Positions 45,698-55,148 of a stretch of 64,000 bases of DNA are shown piece after piece. The stretch is taken from positions 60,640-124,639 of the forward strand of contig JALOBU010000008.1 in assembly GCA_023228145.1 (NCBI GenBank), written 5' to 3'. Positions within the stretch are counted from its first letter, which is position 1. Each line of letters begins with the position of its first letter. Made by a program: the position numbers and the translations under genes. Below the pieces are notes generated by a model. It was not told where the DNA came from. It worked only from the letters and a program-made list of their open reading frames with translations, and did no database searches. This DNA is from Bacteroidales bacterium. GTDB lineage: Bacteria > Bacteroidota > Bacteroidia > Bacteroidales > CAIWKO01.

Positions 45698-45859
45698 AAA
45701 AAGAAGCTTAAAAAAGTTTTAATAAAAAAAGGTTAACAACGATAAATATACGTAATGCGGGGTGATTTAGTAAATTTGAACTTTAAAGCATTTCAATAAA
45801 CAACGTAGCGGTTTGATAGTGGAGCGCCTTTAAATTCCGCACAACGCATATTCGAACCT

Positions 45860-48022
45860 TTATACATTAACAAAAACAAAATCAATTTGTTTTTTTGAAA
45901 GTAGAATTTTCTTCACCTTAATTTTTACCTTGTCGCCCAGGCGGTAACGCCTGCCAGAGTAGCGACCGATTACCACATAATTTTCTTCATCAATAAAATA
46001 TACATCGTCATCCATATCGCGTATGGAAACCATGCCTTCGCATTTATTTTCGATGATTTCAACATAAATTCCCCATTTGCTGATGCCGCTGATATGTCCC
46101 TCAAATACCTGTCCCAGCTTGTCCGACATATATTCGGCCATTTTATATTTTATAGATGCACGTTCGGCGTCGGTGGCCATTTTTTCCATGTCGGAAGCAT
46201 ATTTGCATTTGCCTTCGTATTCTTCTTTATTTACCGGGGGTTTTCCATTCAAATAACGTTCCAGCAGACGGTGGACCATCAGGTCGGGGTAGCGGCGTAT
46301 GGGCGAAGTAAAATGTGTGTAATGTTTAAATGCCAGCCCGTAGTGGCCTATATTTTCTGTGGAATAAACCGCCTTGGCCATGGTGCGTATGGCAAGCTGG
46401 TTAATCATGTTTTCTTCTCCCTTTCCTTTGATATTTTCAAAAATTTTGTTGAAAGAATCGGCCAGGGTTTTTGTGGTTTTGCTGTTGATTTTGTAACCGA
46501 GTTTAGAGACAAACTGAGAAAAAACGTCCAGCTTTTCGGGCAAAGGTTTGTCGTGAATGCGGTACACAAATGTTTTGGGTTGTTTGCCGTTATTGGGTTT
46601 TCCGATAAGTTCGGCCACCCTGCGGTTTGCCAGCAGCATAAAATCTTCAATAAGCTTGTTGGAATCTTTTTGCTGTTTGATAAAAACTTCAGTAGGCTTT
46701 CCTTTTTCATCATATCTGAATCCGATTTCTTCGGTATCAAACGCAAAAGAACCGCTTTTTAAGCGTTTTTCACGCAACAGGGATGCCAGACGGTTCAGGG
46801 TTTGAATTTCTTCTGAAAACAGTCCGGAACCCGTTTCAATAATCTGTTGTACTTCTTCATAATTGAAGCGGTGGTTAGAGTTGATGATAGTTTTGCCAAA
46901 CCATTCATGGATAATTTCCGCATCCTTATTCATTTCTAACACAGCTGAAAAACATAATTTATCTTCGTTGGCCCGGAGAGAGCAGACATTATTGGACAAG
47001 ACTTCGGGCAGCATAGGAACCACTCGATCGGCCAGATATACAGACGTACCGCGCCGGTAAGCTTCTTTATCAATCAAAGAGTTTTCTTTAACATAATAAG
47101 AAACATCGGCAATGTGTACACCGACTTGCCAATTTCCGTTTTCAAACGTTTTTAAAGAAATAGCATCATCAAAATCTTTGGCATCTTCGGGGTCAATGGT
47201 AATGGTGAAAACATTACGGAAATCGTGCCGTCTGCTAATTTCTTCGGCTGTGATTTTTACAGGCAGCATTTCTGCTTCGCGCTCCACATTTCCCGGAAAC
47301 GACAAAGGGAAACCAAATTCCGCAATGATGGATTGCATTTCAACGTTGTTTTCTCCTGATTTGCCCAGCACTTCAATTACTTCGCCAAATGGGTTTTTGG
47401 AATTTTCGGGCCATTCATTGATTTTTACCAATACCTTTTCGCCATTTTTAGCATTTTTAATTTTATTGTTTGGTATGTAAATGTCAACAGCAACGCTTTG
47501 GTTGTCGGGTATGAGAAAAGAATAGTATTTTGTTACCTGCAGGACACCCACAAATTGATCTTTTGAACGTTTGATGATTTCTACGATTTGACCTTCAGGT
47601 TTTTTTCCCTGGCGGCCGGGCAATATCAGCACTTTTACTGTATCGCCGTTCATAGCGCGGTTGGTGTTATTGGGGGCAATAAAAATATCCGGACCCGGGT
47701 CATCCGTAATGATATATGCTTTGCCTGTTGATTTCATATCCACCGTGCCGGTGAAATAGGTTTTTTTAGGAAAATATGTACTGAATTTTTCGGGGTTGAG
47801 TTTGTATTTTCCTCTTTTTTCTTCTATCAGGCTTTTGTTTCGCATCAAGCTTTCGATTTGCTTCCTGATGATGTCACGATCGGCTTTGTCTTTTGTGCCT
47901 AAGGATTTTGAGATTTGCTTGTAATTAAGCCCGGTGTAAGGATTTTTAAAAAAAATGTTCAGAATTATGTCTGCAACTGTATTTGTGTTTTTTGAACTTC
48001 TGCGGGAAGAGTTTTTGCCCAT
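45860..48022 (-). CDS. rnr: Ribonuclease R
   Basis: A 720-residue 3'-5' exoribonuclease for structured RNA decay. An N-terminal winged-helix region (~10-60) and cold-shock OB domains (TYFTGTVDMKSTGKAYIIT) precede the RNB catalytic domain with ITIDPEDAKDFDDAISL, whose aspartates bind magnesium. HYTHFTSPIRRYPDLMVHR is a further hallmark. The C-terminal S1 domain begins GQVFEGHISGISKWGIYVE and ends with a basic tail. Length fits the RNase R type rather than RNase II. It is transcribed divergently from the BASS-type transporter. Confidence 0.94.
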   Translation of the reverse strand: MGKNSSRRSSKNTNTVADIILNIFFKNPYTGLNYKQISKSLGTKDKADRDIIRKQIESLMRNKSLIEEKRGKYKLNPEKFSTYFPKKTYFTGTVDMKSTGKAYIITDDPGPDIFIAPNNTNRAMNGDTVKVLILPGRQGKKPEGQIVEIIKRSKDQFVGVLQVTKYYSFLIPDNQSVAVDIYIPNNKIKNAKNGEKVLVKINEWPENSKNPFGEVIEVLGKSGENNVEMQSIIAEFGFPLSFPGNVEREAEMLPVKITAEEISRRHDFRNVFTITIDPEDAKDFDDAISLKTFENGNWQVGVHIADVSYYVKENSLIDKEAYRRGTSVYLADRVVPMLPEVLSNNVCSLRANEDKLCFSAVLEMNKDAEIIHEWFGKTIINSNHRFNYEEVQQIIETGSGLFSEEIQTLNRLASLLREKRLKSGSFAFDTEEIGFRYDEKGKPTEVFIKQQKDSNKLIEDFMLLANRRVAELIGKPNNGKQPKTFVYRIHDKPLPEKLDVFSQFVSKLGYKINSKTTKTLADSFNKIFENIKGKGEENMINQLAIRTMAKAVYSTENIGHYGLAFKHYTHFTSPIRRYPDLMVHRLLERYLNGKPPVNKEEYEGKCKYASDMEKMATDAERASIKYKMAEYMSDKLGQVFEGHISGISKWGIYVEIIENKCEGMVSIRDMDDDVYFIDEENYVVIGRYSGRRYRLGDKVKIKVKKILLSKKQIDFVFVNV

Positions 48023-48101
48023 GTTTTTTTTGGTAAAAATACATTTTTATGGCATGTTGCCGGAAAGATATTTTGCCCGTGATTATCAGCGGACGATTTT
48101 A

Positions 48102-48109
48102 TACCTTTG
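48102..48109 (+). promoter_or_regulatory. Possible -7 box upstream of the BASS-type transporter
   Basis: TACCTTTG matches TAnnTTTG and lies 15 bases before the ATG at 48124. No -33 TTG at the usual 17-base distance is present. It argues against the longer frame that would start at 48049. Confidence 0.45.
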
Positions 48110-48123
48110 CGGGCAATTTAAAT

Positions 48124-49011
48124 ATGTTTTTAGGATACAACTATATTGATGTCTTGGTAAACGTGGTTCTGGCGCTTATCATGCTGGGTATCGGGCTTTC
48201 ACTGACGGTACGGGATTTTAAGAACCTGTTTGTGCGCCCCAAACCGCTGGTGATAGCACTTGCCGTGCAATTGTTTCTGATACCGCTTATTGCATTTATC
48301 ATTGCGGCATTTTCAAATATTTCGCCGGAAGCTAAAGTTGGAATGGTAGTAGTTACACTTTGTGCCAGTGGGGCATCTTCTAATTTAATCACTCATCTTT
48401 TTAAAGGAAATGTTGCTCTGGCAATATCCATGACCACCATTAACAGTTTTATCACACTGCTCAGCATTCCGCTGATGGCAAATCTTGCTTTATTGTTGTT
48501 TTTGGGAGTGGAAAGAGAAATACATCTGTCGGTGGTTAAAACAGTTGTGCAGATATTTATTGTTGCTTTGATTCCTGCAGGCATAGGCGTTTTTATAAGG
48601 CGGAAAAAAGAAAATATTGCCATAGGCTTGGAGAAACCATTAAAAATAATTCTGCCGCTTCTACTGGGATTTGTTTTTACCATAAAAATATTTTTTGGGA
48701 AGGCAACGGGTGGTACAGGAATTACGGTTTCTGAAACTACAACCCTGATGCTCCCGTTGATGCTGCTGAATTTTTTAGCGATGTCAGCGGGTTTTTTTGT
48801 TGCCCGCTTATTTAAATTGAAATTTCAGGACCAGTTTACTATTTCAATAGAAGTGGGACTGCATAATACGGCACTTGCGTTGCTTATTACAGGAACTATT
48901 CTTAAAAGCCCCGAGATGGAAAAACCCGCTGTAGTTTATGCTATGTTTTCGTTTTTTACGGCCATTATTTTTGTGTTAATAGTAAAAAAGTTTTTCAGCA
49001 ACAAACCTTAA
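48124..49011 (+). CDS. Bile acid:sodium symporter family (BASS) transporter
   Basis: A 295-residue membrane protein with about nine to ten helices. LALIMLGIGLSLTVRDFKNLF opens the family pattern. The substrate-binding helix VVVTLCASGASSNLITHLFKGN contains the conserved ExxA/SN-type core, and the C-terminal half repeats the fold with FTISIEVGLHNTALALLI. BASS members co-transport organic anions with sodium; the substrate here is unknown. I chose ATG at 48124 since the preceding residues are not membrane-like and include the possible promoter. An alternative upstream start is at 48049. Confidence 0.82.
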   Translation: MFLGYNYIDVLVNVVLALIMLGIGLSLTVRDFKNLFVRPKPLVIALAVQLFLIPLIAFIIAAFSNISPEAKVGMVVVTLCASGASSNLITHLFKGNVALAISMTTINSFITLLSIPLMANLALLLFLGVEREIHLSVVKTVVQIFIVALIPAGIGVFIRRKKENIAIGLEKPLKIILPLLLGFVFTIKIFFGKATGGTGITVSETTTLMLPLMLLNFLAMSAGFFVARLFKLKFQDQFTISIEVGLHNTALALLITGTILKSPEMEKPAVVYAMFSFFTAIIFVLIVKKFFSNKP

Positions 49012-49067
49012 AATAAAATCCGGATTTTGATATTTTTTTAGAGGCCGCAAAAATACTTTTACTTAAC

Positions 49068-49094
49068 TTGTGCTTGATTTATTGACTATCTTTG
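49068..49094 (+). promoter_or_regulatory. Probable promoter of prfB
   Basis: TTG (49068-49070), a 16-base spacer and TATCTTTG (49087-49094) resemble the Bacteroidota -33/-7 pattern. The prfB ATG is at 49112, 18 bases further. Confidence 0.6.
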
Positions 49095-49111
49095 CATTTT
49101 AAAACAATTTT

Positions 49112-50195
49112 ATGATAACGAACGAACAAGTAAGGGAATTGGAAAAGCGTCTGGAAGACCTGAGGAGGTTTCTTTGACATTGATAAAAAGCTAAGCCAAA
49201 TAGCTGAAGAAGAACAGATTGCTCAAAAGCCCGAATTCTGGGACGACCCGAAAAAAGCAGAAACATTACTGAAAAACATACAGGAAAAAAAATCTTGGAC
49301 GGAAGCTTATGCGAAAGCTAAAACTTCTTATGAAGATGTTGTTGTTATGTGGGAATTTTTCATTACTGGAGAAGCCGGCGAGCAAGAACTGTTGCAGTCG
49401 TATCAAAATGCACTAATCGGCATAGAAAAATTAGAGTTCAGGAAAATGTTGCGCGGGGAAGAAGATAAGCTAAGCGCTATTATCAATATTAATCCCGGTG
49501 CGGGCGGAACAGAAAGTCAGGATTGGGCGCAAATGCTGATGCGTATGTACCTTAGATGGGGAGAGCGCAATAATTATAAAGTGAATATTATCAGCGTGCA
49601 GGAAGGAGATACCGCCGGCATCAAGTCGGCATCTATTGAGTTTGAAGGGGAATTTGCTTTTGGTTATCTGAAAGGAGAAAATGGAGTTCATCGCTTAGTG
49701 CGTTTATCACCATTTGACGCCAACAACCGCAGGCATACTTCTTTTGCATCCGTTTATGCTTACCCAGTGATTGACGACAATATTGTAATTGATATCAATC
49801 CTGCGGATATTGTTTTTGACACTTTTCGCTCCAGCGGCCCGGGCGGACAAAATGTTAACAAAGTGGAAACAGCCGTACGGCTGAAACATACTCCCTCAGG
49901 AATTATTGTTGAATGCCAGGAAACCCGTTCACAAATGCAGAACAGGGAAAAAGCCATGCGCATGCTGAAGTCGCAACTTTATGAAATTGAACTGAGAAAG
50001 AAACAGGAAAAAATTGATGAAATAGAAAGCAACAAAAAAAGAATAGAGTGGGGGTCACAAATACGAAGCTATGTGATGCACCCATATAAAATGGTGAAAG
50101 ACTTGCGTACGGGTGTTGAAACATCAGATGTTCAAAAAGTGATGGACGGAGATTTGGAAGAGTTTATTAAAGCATTTTTGATTCAATATGGATAA
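49112..50195 (+). CDS. prfB: Peptide chain release factor 2, expressed by programmed +1 frameshift
   Basis: RF2 recognises UGA and UAA. Translation starts at ATG 49112 and reads 21 codons to an in-frame TGA at 49175-49177. A +1 shift at CTT-TGA-C moves to the frame continuing DIDKKLSQIAEEE and on to 50195, about 360 residues in total. The site has the E. coli layout: AGGAGG (49163-49168), three bases, CTT, TGA, C. RF2 hallmarks follow: the GGQ hydrolysis motif in SSGPGGQNVNKVETAVRL and the SPF recognition tripeptide in LVRLSPFDANNRRHTSF. Low RF2 favours the shift, so it autoregulates. A simple frame-based call would start at 49347 and lose the N-terminus. Confidence 0.93.
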
Positions 50196-50574
50196 AAATG
50201 TAAAAGCGTTATGTGGCGAAAAAGTTCACGTTTATCATCAAATATTTACAATTTTTTTTATGATAATTAAAAACATATTATTTTTTTCTTAGTTTAGCTA
50301 GAATTTTTTATAAAAAATAAGCCTTATTACGCTTTTCATAATTTTATTCCAAATTCCGCATTAAGAATTTTCTAATGCGTAGCATTAGGAATAATTAAGT
50401 ATAATTAACTGTTTTTAAATAATTTATAATGTGAATTTTTAATGCGGAATCGACAAAGTAAATGTAATCCCGGCATTTAAAAATTGCAAGGAACATTTAC
50501 TAAGTAGGGGTTACCCAGATTCAGCGCACAATCCTGCGCGCAACTCAATAGTTCACTAAGTTTTTATTGCGTAA
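50196..50574. other. Gene-free region with inverted-repeat element
   Basis: About 380 bases after prfB with no supported reading frame. It contains the 98-bp inverted-repeat element (50353-50450) and is otherwise AT-rich, with a short GC-rich patch (50516-50545) just before the T9SS remnant. No tRNA or terminator of good quality was seen. Confidence 0.5.
50353..50450. repeat. MITE-like inverted-repeat element
   Basis: ATTCCGCATTAAGAATT (50353-50369) is repeated inverted at 50434-50450 with one mismatch, enclosing 64 bases. Inside is a second palindrome, CTAATGC-GTA-GCATTAG (50372-50388). No protein is encoded. A target-site duplication is not evident. It could be a small non-autonomous element or a structured RNA. 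Confidence 0.45.
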
Positions 50575-50850
50575 TATAGGATTAATGAAATCGGGCTTAC
50601 AGAAAACACAACCCTTTATCAGAACCCCGCAAAAGAAAATGTTACTGTTAAAACCGGGTTGATACCATCCTCAGAAATAAATTTACAGATTTATGATTTG
50701 CTGGGAAACAAAGTTATAAAGGAACTTTACGGACAGGAAAACAGAGAAAACAATATTGTATTAGATTTATCTGTATTGCAGAGGGGCATTTATTTTCTGA
50801 AAATCAGCATCAGCGGAAAAAGCATTACCAGAAAAATTGTGTTGAGCTAA
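50575..50850 (+). pseudogene. Remnant of a type IX secretion cargo protein (C-terminal sorting domain only)
   Basis: The frame opens after a TAA at 50572 and runs to TAA at 50850. It encodes the T9SS type A sorting domain: ENTTLYQNPAKENVTVKTG, INLQIYDLLGNKVIKE, LDLSVLQRGIYFLKIS and SITRKIVLS, which match the family's YPNPA...I.D..G......GIY.....K...K pattern. No N-terminal passenger, signal peptide or good start is present; an internal ATG at 50659 would cut the domain in half. It therefore looks like the tail of a deleted gene. It shows that the organism has, or had, a type IX secretion system. Confidence 0.8.
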
Positions 50851-50901
50851 CATTTGTTTCTTCAGAACAATTTTTACGAAAATTAATTTTTTGTGAATAG
50901 G

Positions 50902-52680
50902 TTATTCGTAATATGTCTTGTCGTTGATTTTTTTGTCAATGACGGTAGTTTGTAATCCGGCTTTTTTGGCTTTTTCCCAATATTCAACTGCTTGTTCCGG
51001 CAAATTGTTTTTGTATAAAATATCGCCATAATGGTCTAAAATAGTAGCGCTTTCTGAATTACTTCCGGCTAGGGCTTTTTCAATCCACGCTTTGGCTTCT
51101 TCATATTTTTTAAGGCGGAACAATACCCAGGCGTAAGTATCCTGATAACTAGCATTTTCAGGATAAAGAGAAATTAGACGTTTGCTTAATTGTTCTGCCC
51201 TCATCAGGTTGGTATTTTGCAGGGCGAGATAAAAACTGTAATTATTAAGGAGATATGCATTATTTGGTTCGATGCTCAGGGCTTTTTCAAAAGATTCAAA
51301 ACTCAGATCAAAATTTTTGTTTTTATAATAACATTCCGATATGATAGTATAATACTTAATCAGCTGTTTATCGTCGTCGGCGATAAAGTTTTTTCCGGTC
51401 GTCAGAGAATTAATTGCTGAAGAAAAGTTTCCCTGGCGCATTTCAGCAAGCCCGTTGTAAAGATATGTTTCGGCTTGTTCCGGAAAAAGTTCCATAGCTT
51501 TTTTGCTTTCGGAAGCTAAAGCCGTGTAATCTTCGAGCAGGAATTCTATTATAAAAAGTTGTTGCCACACAACATATTTGTTGTTATCATACTCTACCAC
51601 TTTACGAAAAGCATCACGGGCGCCCGAAAGGTTTTTTCCCCGAAAAAGAATGTCGCCTAAAACAGAATATGCCTTAGGTTCTTCAGGGGATGAGTCAACA
51701 ACGATTTGAGCCAGCGAGGGAAGAGCTTGCTGGTAAGGGTCGTTGGGGTCTATCTCAAGGTTCATTATTGATAAAAGAATTTTAACCTTGCTGTCAATGT
51801 CTAAATCCTTGCTGGAAAAAGCCGTTTTCAGTTCTCCGATAGATTGTTCGTGCAAATTTTGTATTCTGTAATAATCAGCCAGCGAAAGATGTACGTAAGG
51901 GTCTTCAGGATTAGTTTTTTTTATCGCTTCATATATACTCAGGGCCTTAAGCGGCATATTGTTGGACATATATAATTCAGCCAGCAGGCCTTGGTATTGA
52001 ATTTCTTCCGGAAATGCCTCAACAAGCGATTCTATTTCGCTGAAAGCTTTTGATTTTTTGCCGAGCTGCATGTATAATTTTTCTTTTTGCAAAGTGGTTT
52101 CGGCCTGCCTGCCGAATTTGTTTTCGGTAATATCATAGATTTTAATGGCCTCATTGTAATTGCCCTTGACAATCAATAAATCTGCCCAATCCAGATAGAG
52201 CTCCTGTTTATCAGGAAATTTGTCTGTTAATTTTTTATAGGTTTTGTCGGCATTATCATAATCCCTGAGAGCAATAAATGTTTGGGCCACAAGAAGAGAA
52301 TACCACACATTATCGGGTTTCTTTTTGGCGGCATTTTTTATCAACACCAGAGCATCATCGTATTTGCCATCATTAAAGAGCAGAGATGCCATTTCGTACA
52401 TGGCGGCATCGTTGTTGGGATTTTGTTTTATACATTGAGCAAAAAGGCCCAGGGCTTTGTCGAAATTGTTCAGATATTTTTCTTTTAACCCATCCAGAAA
52501 TAATGCAGAATTTTGTAATAATTCTTCTTTACTAAGCTCTTTGGATGTATGACCTTGCTTGCTCTCATTTGTACCCCGAATATTCCAGGAAGGATTAGGT
52601 GTTTTGCAGGCGCAGAACATCCACAACAAAACGATGCAACACGGAAATAAAAAATTTATTTGATTGACAGAGATTTTCAT
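50902..52680 (-). CDS. TPR-repeat lipoprotein
   Basis: A 592-residue exported lipoprotein: hydrophobic signal with lipobox FCAC (Cys near residue 25). Residues ~55-580 contain about a dozen tetratricopeptide repeats (AALYEMASLLFNDGKYDDALVL-like and YLYNGLAEMRQGNFSSAI), which form a right-handed superhelix for protein binding. It probably sits in the outer membrane as an assembly or scaffold factor. Exact role unknown. It follows the nucleotidyltransferase gene with a 4-base overlap (ATGA), so expression is coupled. Confidence 0.78.
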   Translation of the reverse strand: MKISVNQINFLFPCCIVLLWMFCACKTPNPSWNIRGTNESKQGHTSKELSKEELLQNSALFLDGLKEKYLNNFDKALGLFAQCIKQNPNNDAAMYEMASLLFNDGKYDDALVLIKNAAKKKPDNVWYSLLVAQTFIALRDYDNADKTYKKLTDKFPDKQELYLDWADLLIVKGNYNEAIKIYDITENKFGRQAETTLQKEKLYMQLGKKSKAFSEIESLVEAFPEEIQYQGLLAELYMSNNMPLKALSIYEAIKKTNPEDPYVHLSLADYYRIQNLHEQSIGELKTAFSSKDLDIDSKVKILLSIMNLEIDPNDPYQQALPSLAQIVVDSSPEEPKAYSVLGDILFRGKNLSGARDAFRKVVEYDNNKYVVWQQLFIIEFLLEDYTALASESKKAMELFPEQAETYLYNGLAEMRQGNFSSAINSLTTGKNFIADDDKQLIKYYTIISECYYKNKNFDLSFESFEKALSIEPNNAYLLNNYSFYLALQNTNLMRAEQLSKRLISLYPENASYQDTYAWVLFRLKKYEEAKAWIEKALAGSNSESATILDHYGDILYKNNLPEQAVEYWEKAKKAGLQTTVIDKKINDKTYYE

Positions 52681-53678
52681 CCCACTGAAGTATAATCGCC
52701 TATATTTAATTCGTATAAGTTTCCTTTGTAATCAACGTAATTTCCTATCATGGAATTATCCAAGTTTGCATCTTTTATGCAGGAATTTTCTTGAATAATA
52801 CTGTTTGTAATTATGGAATTTTGTATTTGGGTGCCATTACCAACAGAAACATAAGGCCCTATTACCGAATTAGAAATAACTACATTTTCACCAATGAAAC
52901 AGGGGGGGGTGATAATGGAATTGGAAAATTTTGCTTTGTCTGAAATCAGTTCGGTATTTTTCAAAATTTCCAGAAGGCGCTGGTTGGTATAAACAGTGGC
53001 ATTTTTATTTCCGCAGTCAAGCCATTCGTCAACATTTTCGACATAAAAATGCATGCCGGCTTTCAGCAAATTTACTAGTGCGTCTGTGAGTTGATACTCG
53101 CCGGATTTAATAATATTATTGGCTATAAGGGATTGCAGTTCGGTGCGAAGCTTTTCGCCCTCTTTGAAATAATAAATCCCGATAATGGCCAGGTCAGAAA
53201 CGAATTCATTGGGTTTTTCGACAAAGCCGCTTATAAGATGTTCTTTGTTTAAAGTTACCACACCAAAATCGCCGGGATTTTTAACACGATGTGCCCAGAT
53301 AATACTATCTTTTTGTTTGTCAATCTGAAAGTTTGCCCGAAACAGAGTGTCTGCAAAAGCAATGATAATGTTTCCGCACATCATTTCCTTGGCACATAAG
53401 ATAGCATGGGCTGTTCCCAGCGCTTCGTTCTGGTAATAGATACTCCCCTTAACTCCTAGGGAGCTGCATATATCAAGCAGCTTTTGTTCGTTATCAGCGC
53501 CAAAATTTCCGGTAACAAAAGCAATTTCTTCGGGTGTTTCATTAATAGAACCGATAAGGCTTTCAACAAGATGGCGTACTATAGGCTTGCCTGCAACGGG
53601 TATCAAAGGCTTGGGTATGGTGAGCGTATGTGGCCTCATGCGCTTGCCAATACCGGCCATGGGAATAATTATTTTCAT
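52677..53678 (-). CDS. Sugar-phosphate nucleotidyltransferase with left-handed beta-helix tail
   Basis: A 333-residue NDP-sugar pyrophosphorylase type enzyme. IIPMAGIGKRMRPHTLTIPKPLIPVAGKPI is too long to quote fully, but its PMAGxGxRxRPxT...PKPLxPV pattern is the nucleotide-binding signature. YQNEALGTAHAI and IIAFADTLFR contain the metal-binding region. From residue ~235 hexapeptide repeats (IITPPCFIGENVVISNSVI, IGPYVSVGNGTQIQNSII) form a beta-helix. It activates a sugar-1-phosphate for surface polysaccharide or cell-wall synthesis; the sugar cannot be told. TACTTTTG on the minus strand (53721-53728) may be its -7 box. Confidence 0.85.
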   Translation of the reverse strand: MKIIIPMAGIGKRMRPHTLTIPKPLIPVAGKPIVRHLVESLIGSINETPEEIAFVTGNFGADNEQKLLDICSSLGVKGSIYYQNEALGTAHAILCAKEMMCGNIIIAFADTLFRANFQIDKQKDSIIWAHRVKNPGDFGVVTLNKEHLISGFVEKPNEFVSDLAIIGIYYFKEGEKLRTELQSLIANNIIKSGEYQLTDALVNLLKAGMHFYVENVDEWLDCGNKNATVYTNQRLLEILKNTELISDKAKFSNSIITPPCFIGENVVISNSVIGPYVSVGNGTQIQNSIITNSIIQENSCIKDANLDNSMIGNYVDYKGNLYELNIGDYTSVG

Positions 53679-53866
53679 AAAAGACCGTTTTTAATAAACG
53701 AGTTACTTTTTCATGCATCGCAAAAGTACTAAATAAAACGCTATGAATCTATTTGATTTCGGCGGCTTTTTCTTTTAAACAATATCATGTTGGTAGTTTT
53801 TTTATACAACACATATCTCCCTAAGAATTTTATATATTTTTACCCCGACAAATTTATGTTTCCGAC

Positions 53867-55111
53867 ATGTCAGTAGCTAAAAGGGCGGCATTGATTGCAA
53901 TTATTTTTTTGACAGCCACATGCCTGTTGTTTTTTTCTTTTGCCCAAAACCAGTCAGCTAAAGATAAATTGCTGGATAAAAAGAAAAAAATAGAAAGCGA
54001 AATAGAGTATTATAAAAGTTTGCTTAATGAAACAAAAAAATCAAAGGAACTTTCCGTCAACCAAATAGTATTACTAAAAAATCAGATTGAAAAACGAGAA
54101 TTGCTTATTGAAGATATTAACGGAGAAATAGCCTTGCTTAATGTTGAGATAGATGCCAATTATAAAGAAATCAAGCGCTCTAACGAACAGTTGAATTCTA
54201 TGAGAACAGAATATGCCGGAATGATTTACCATGCCTATAAAAACAGAAATACTTATAACAGGATGATGTATATTTTTGCCTCGGAAGATTTTAATCAGGC
54301 ATACCGCCGTCTGAAATATTACCAGCAATATAACGAGTATCTTCAGAGGCAGGTGGCGCTTATAAACAGTACCAAAAAAATTATTATTCAAAAAAATACA
54401 GAGCTTGAAAAACAAAAAAATTCAAAAAAAGAACTTTTAAGTGCTAGCGAGCTCGAAAAACAGAAACTCGACAAAGAGAGAGCTCAAAAAGATACTGACC
54501 TGAAAAAGTTAAAGAAAAAAGAGTCAGATTTGCGTAAAAAACTCAAACAAAAAGAAAAAGAAGCTGCCACTTTAAAGAAAAAAATTGAAGCAGCCATTGC
54601 GGAGGAAATAAAAAAATCTGCATCAAAATCCAATAAAACCGTAAACGAAAACACCACAGTAAAAAATGTCCTTACACCTGAGGAAAAACTTGTGTCGGAT
54701 AATTTTTCGAGCAATAAAGGCAAGTTACCCTGGCCTGTAGAACGCGGTGCAGTAACCGGTAGTTTTGGAGAACATCCACATCCTGTGCTAGACGGTATCC
54801 TGGTAAAAAACAATGGCGTTGATATTTCCACGGCATCAGGAACTCAGGCGCGGGTAGTGTTTAACGGAACGGTTTCGAGTATAGTAACCATTACAAATAC
54901 CAATATAGCTGTGATTGTGAGGCATGGAGAATTTTTTACGGTATATGCCAATCTGGCTTCTGTGAGCGTAAGCAAGGGGTCAAAAGTTTCTACCAAGCAG
55001 GGAATTGGGACAATATATACCAGTGTTGAAGAGAGAAAAACAGAGCTTCATTTTGAAATATGGCAGGGGAGGCTTATATGCAATCCTGCCGAATGGCTGA
55101 CATCAAAGTAA
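53867..55111 (+). CDS. EnvC-like murein hydrolase activator (LytM/M23 domain)
   Basis: A 414-residue secreted protein. A signal peptide (~1-28) is followed by ~240 residues of coiled coil and then a C-terminal LytM domain (~290-410). The domain keeps the fold (LPWPVERGAVTGSFGEH, VVFNGTVSSIVTI, VRHGEFFTVYANL, TELHFEIWQ) but lacks parts of the zinc set: NGVDIS has Asn where the first His should be, and only one His remains at LHFEIW. Such degenerate LytM proteins activate amidases during cell division rather than cut peptidoglycan themselves. FtsEX is not in the window. Confidence 0.82.
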   Translation: MSVAKRAALIAIIFLTATCLLFFSFAQNQSAKDKLLDKKKKIESEIEYYKSLLNETKKSKELSVNQIVLLKNQIEKRELLIEDINGEIALLNVEIDANYKEIKRSNEQLNSMRTEYAGMIYHAYKNRNTYNRMMYIFASEDFNQAYRRLKYYQQYNEYLQRQVALINSTKKIIIQKNTELEKQKNSKKELLSASELEKQKLDKERAQKDTDLKKLKKKESDLRKKLKQKEKEAATLKKKIEAAIAEEIKKSASKSNKTVNENTTVKNVLTPEEKLVSDNFSSNKGKLPWPVERGAVTGSFGEHPHPVLDGILVKNNGVDISTASGTQARVVFNGTVSSIVTITNTNIAVIVRHGEFFTVYANLASVSVSKGSKVSTKQGIGTIYTSVEERKTELHFEIWQGRLICNPAEWLTSK

Positions 55112-55148
55112 AGCGAAACGGCCTTAAAATATTATTTTTAAAGAGAAA

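Noticed and set aside
49347..50195. prfB starting at the internal ATG 49347
   Set aside because: The N-terminal helices are encoded upstream across a recognisable frameshift site, so the shorter start would be an artefact.
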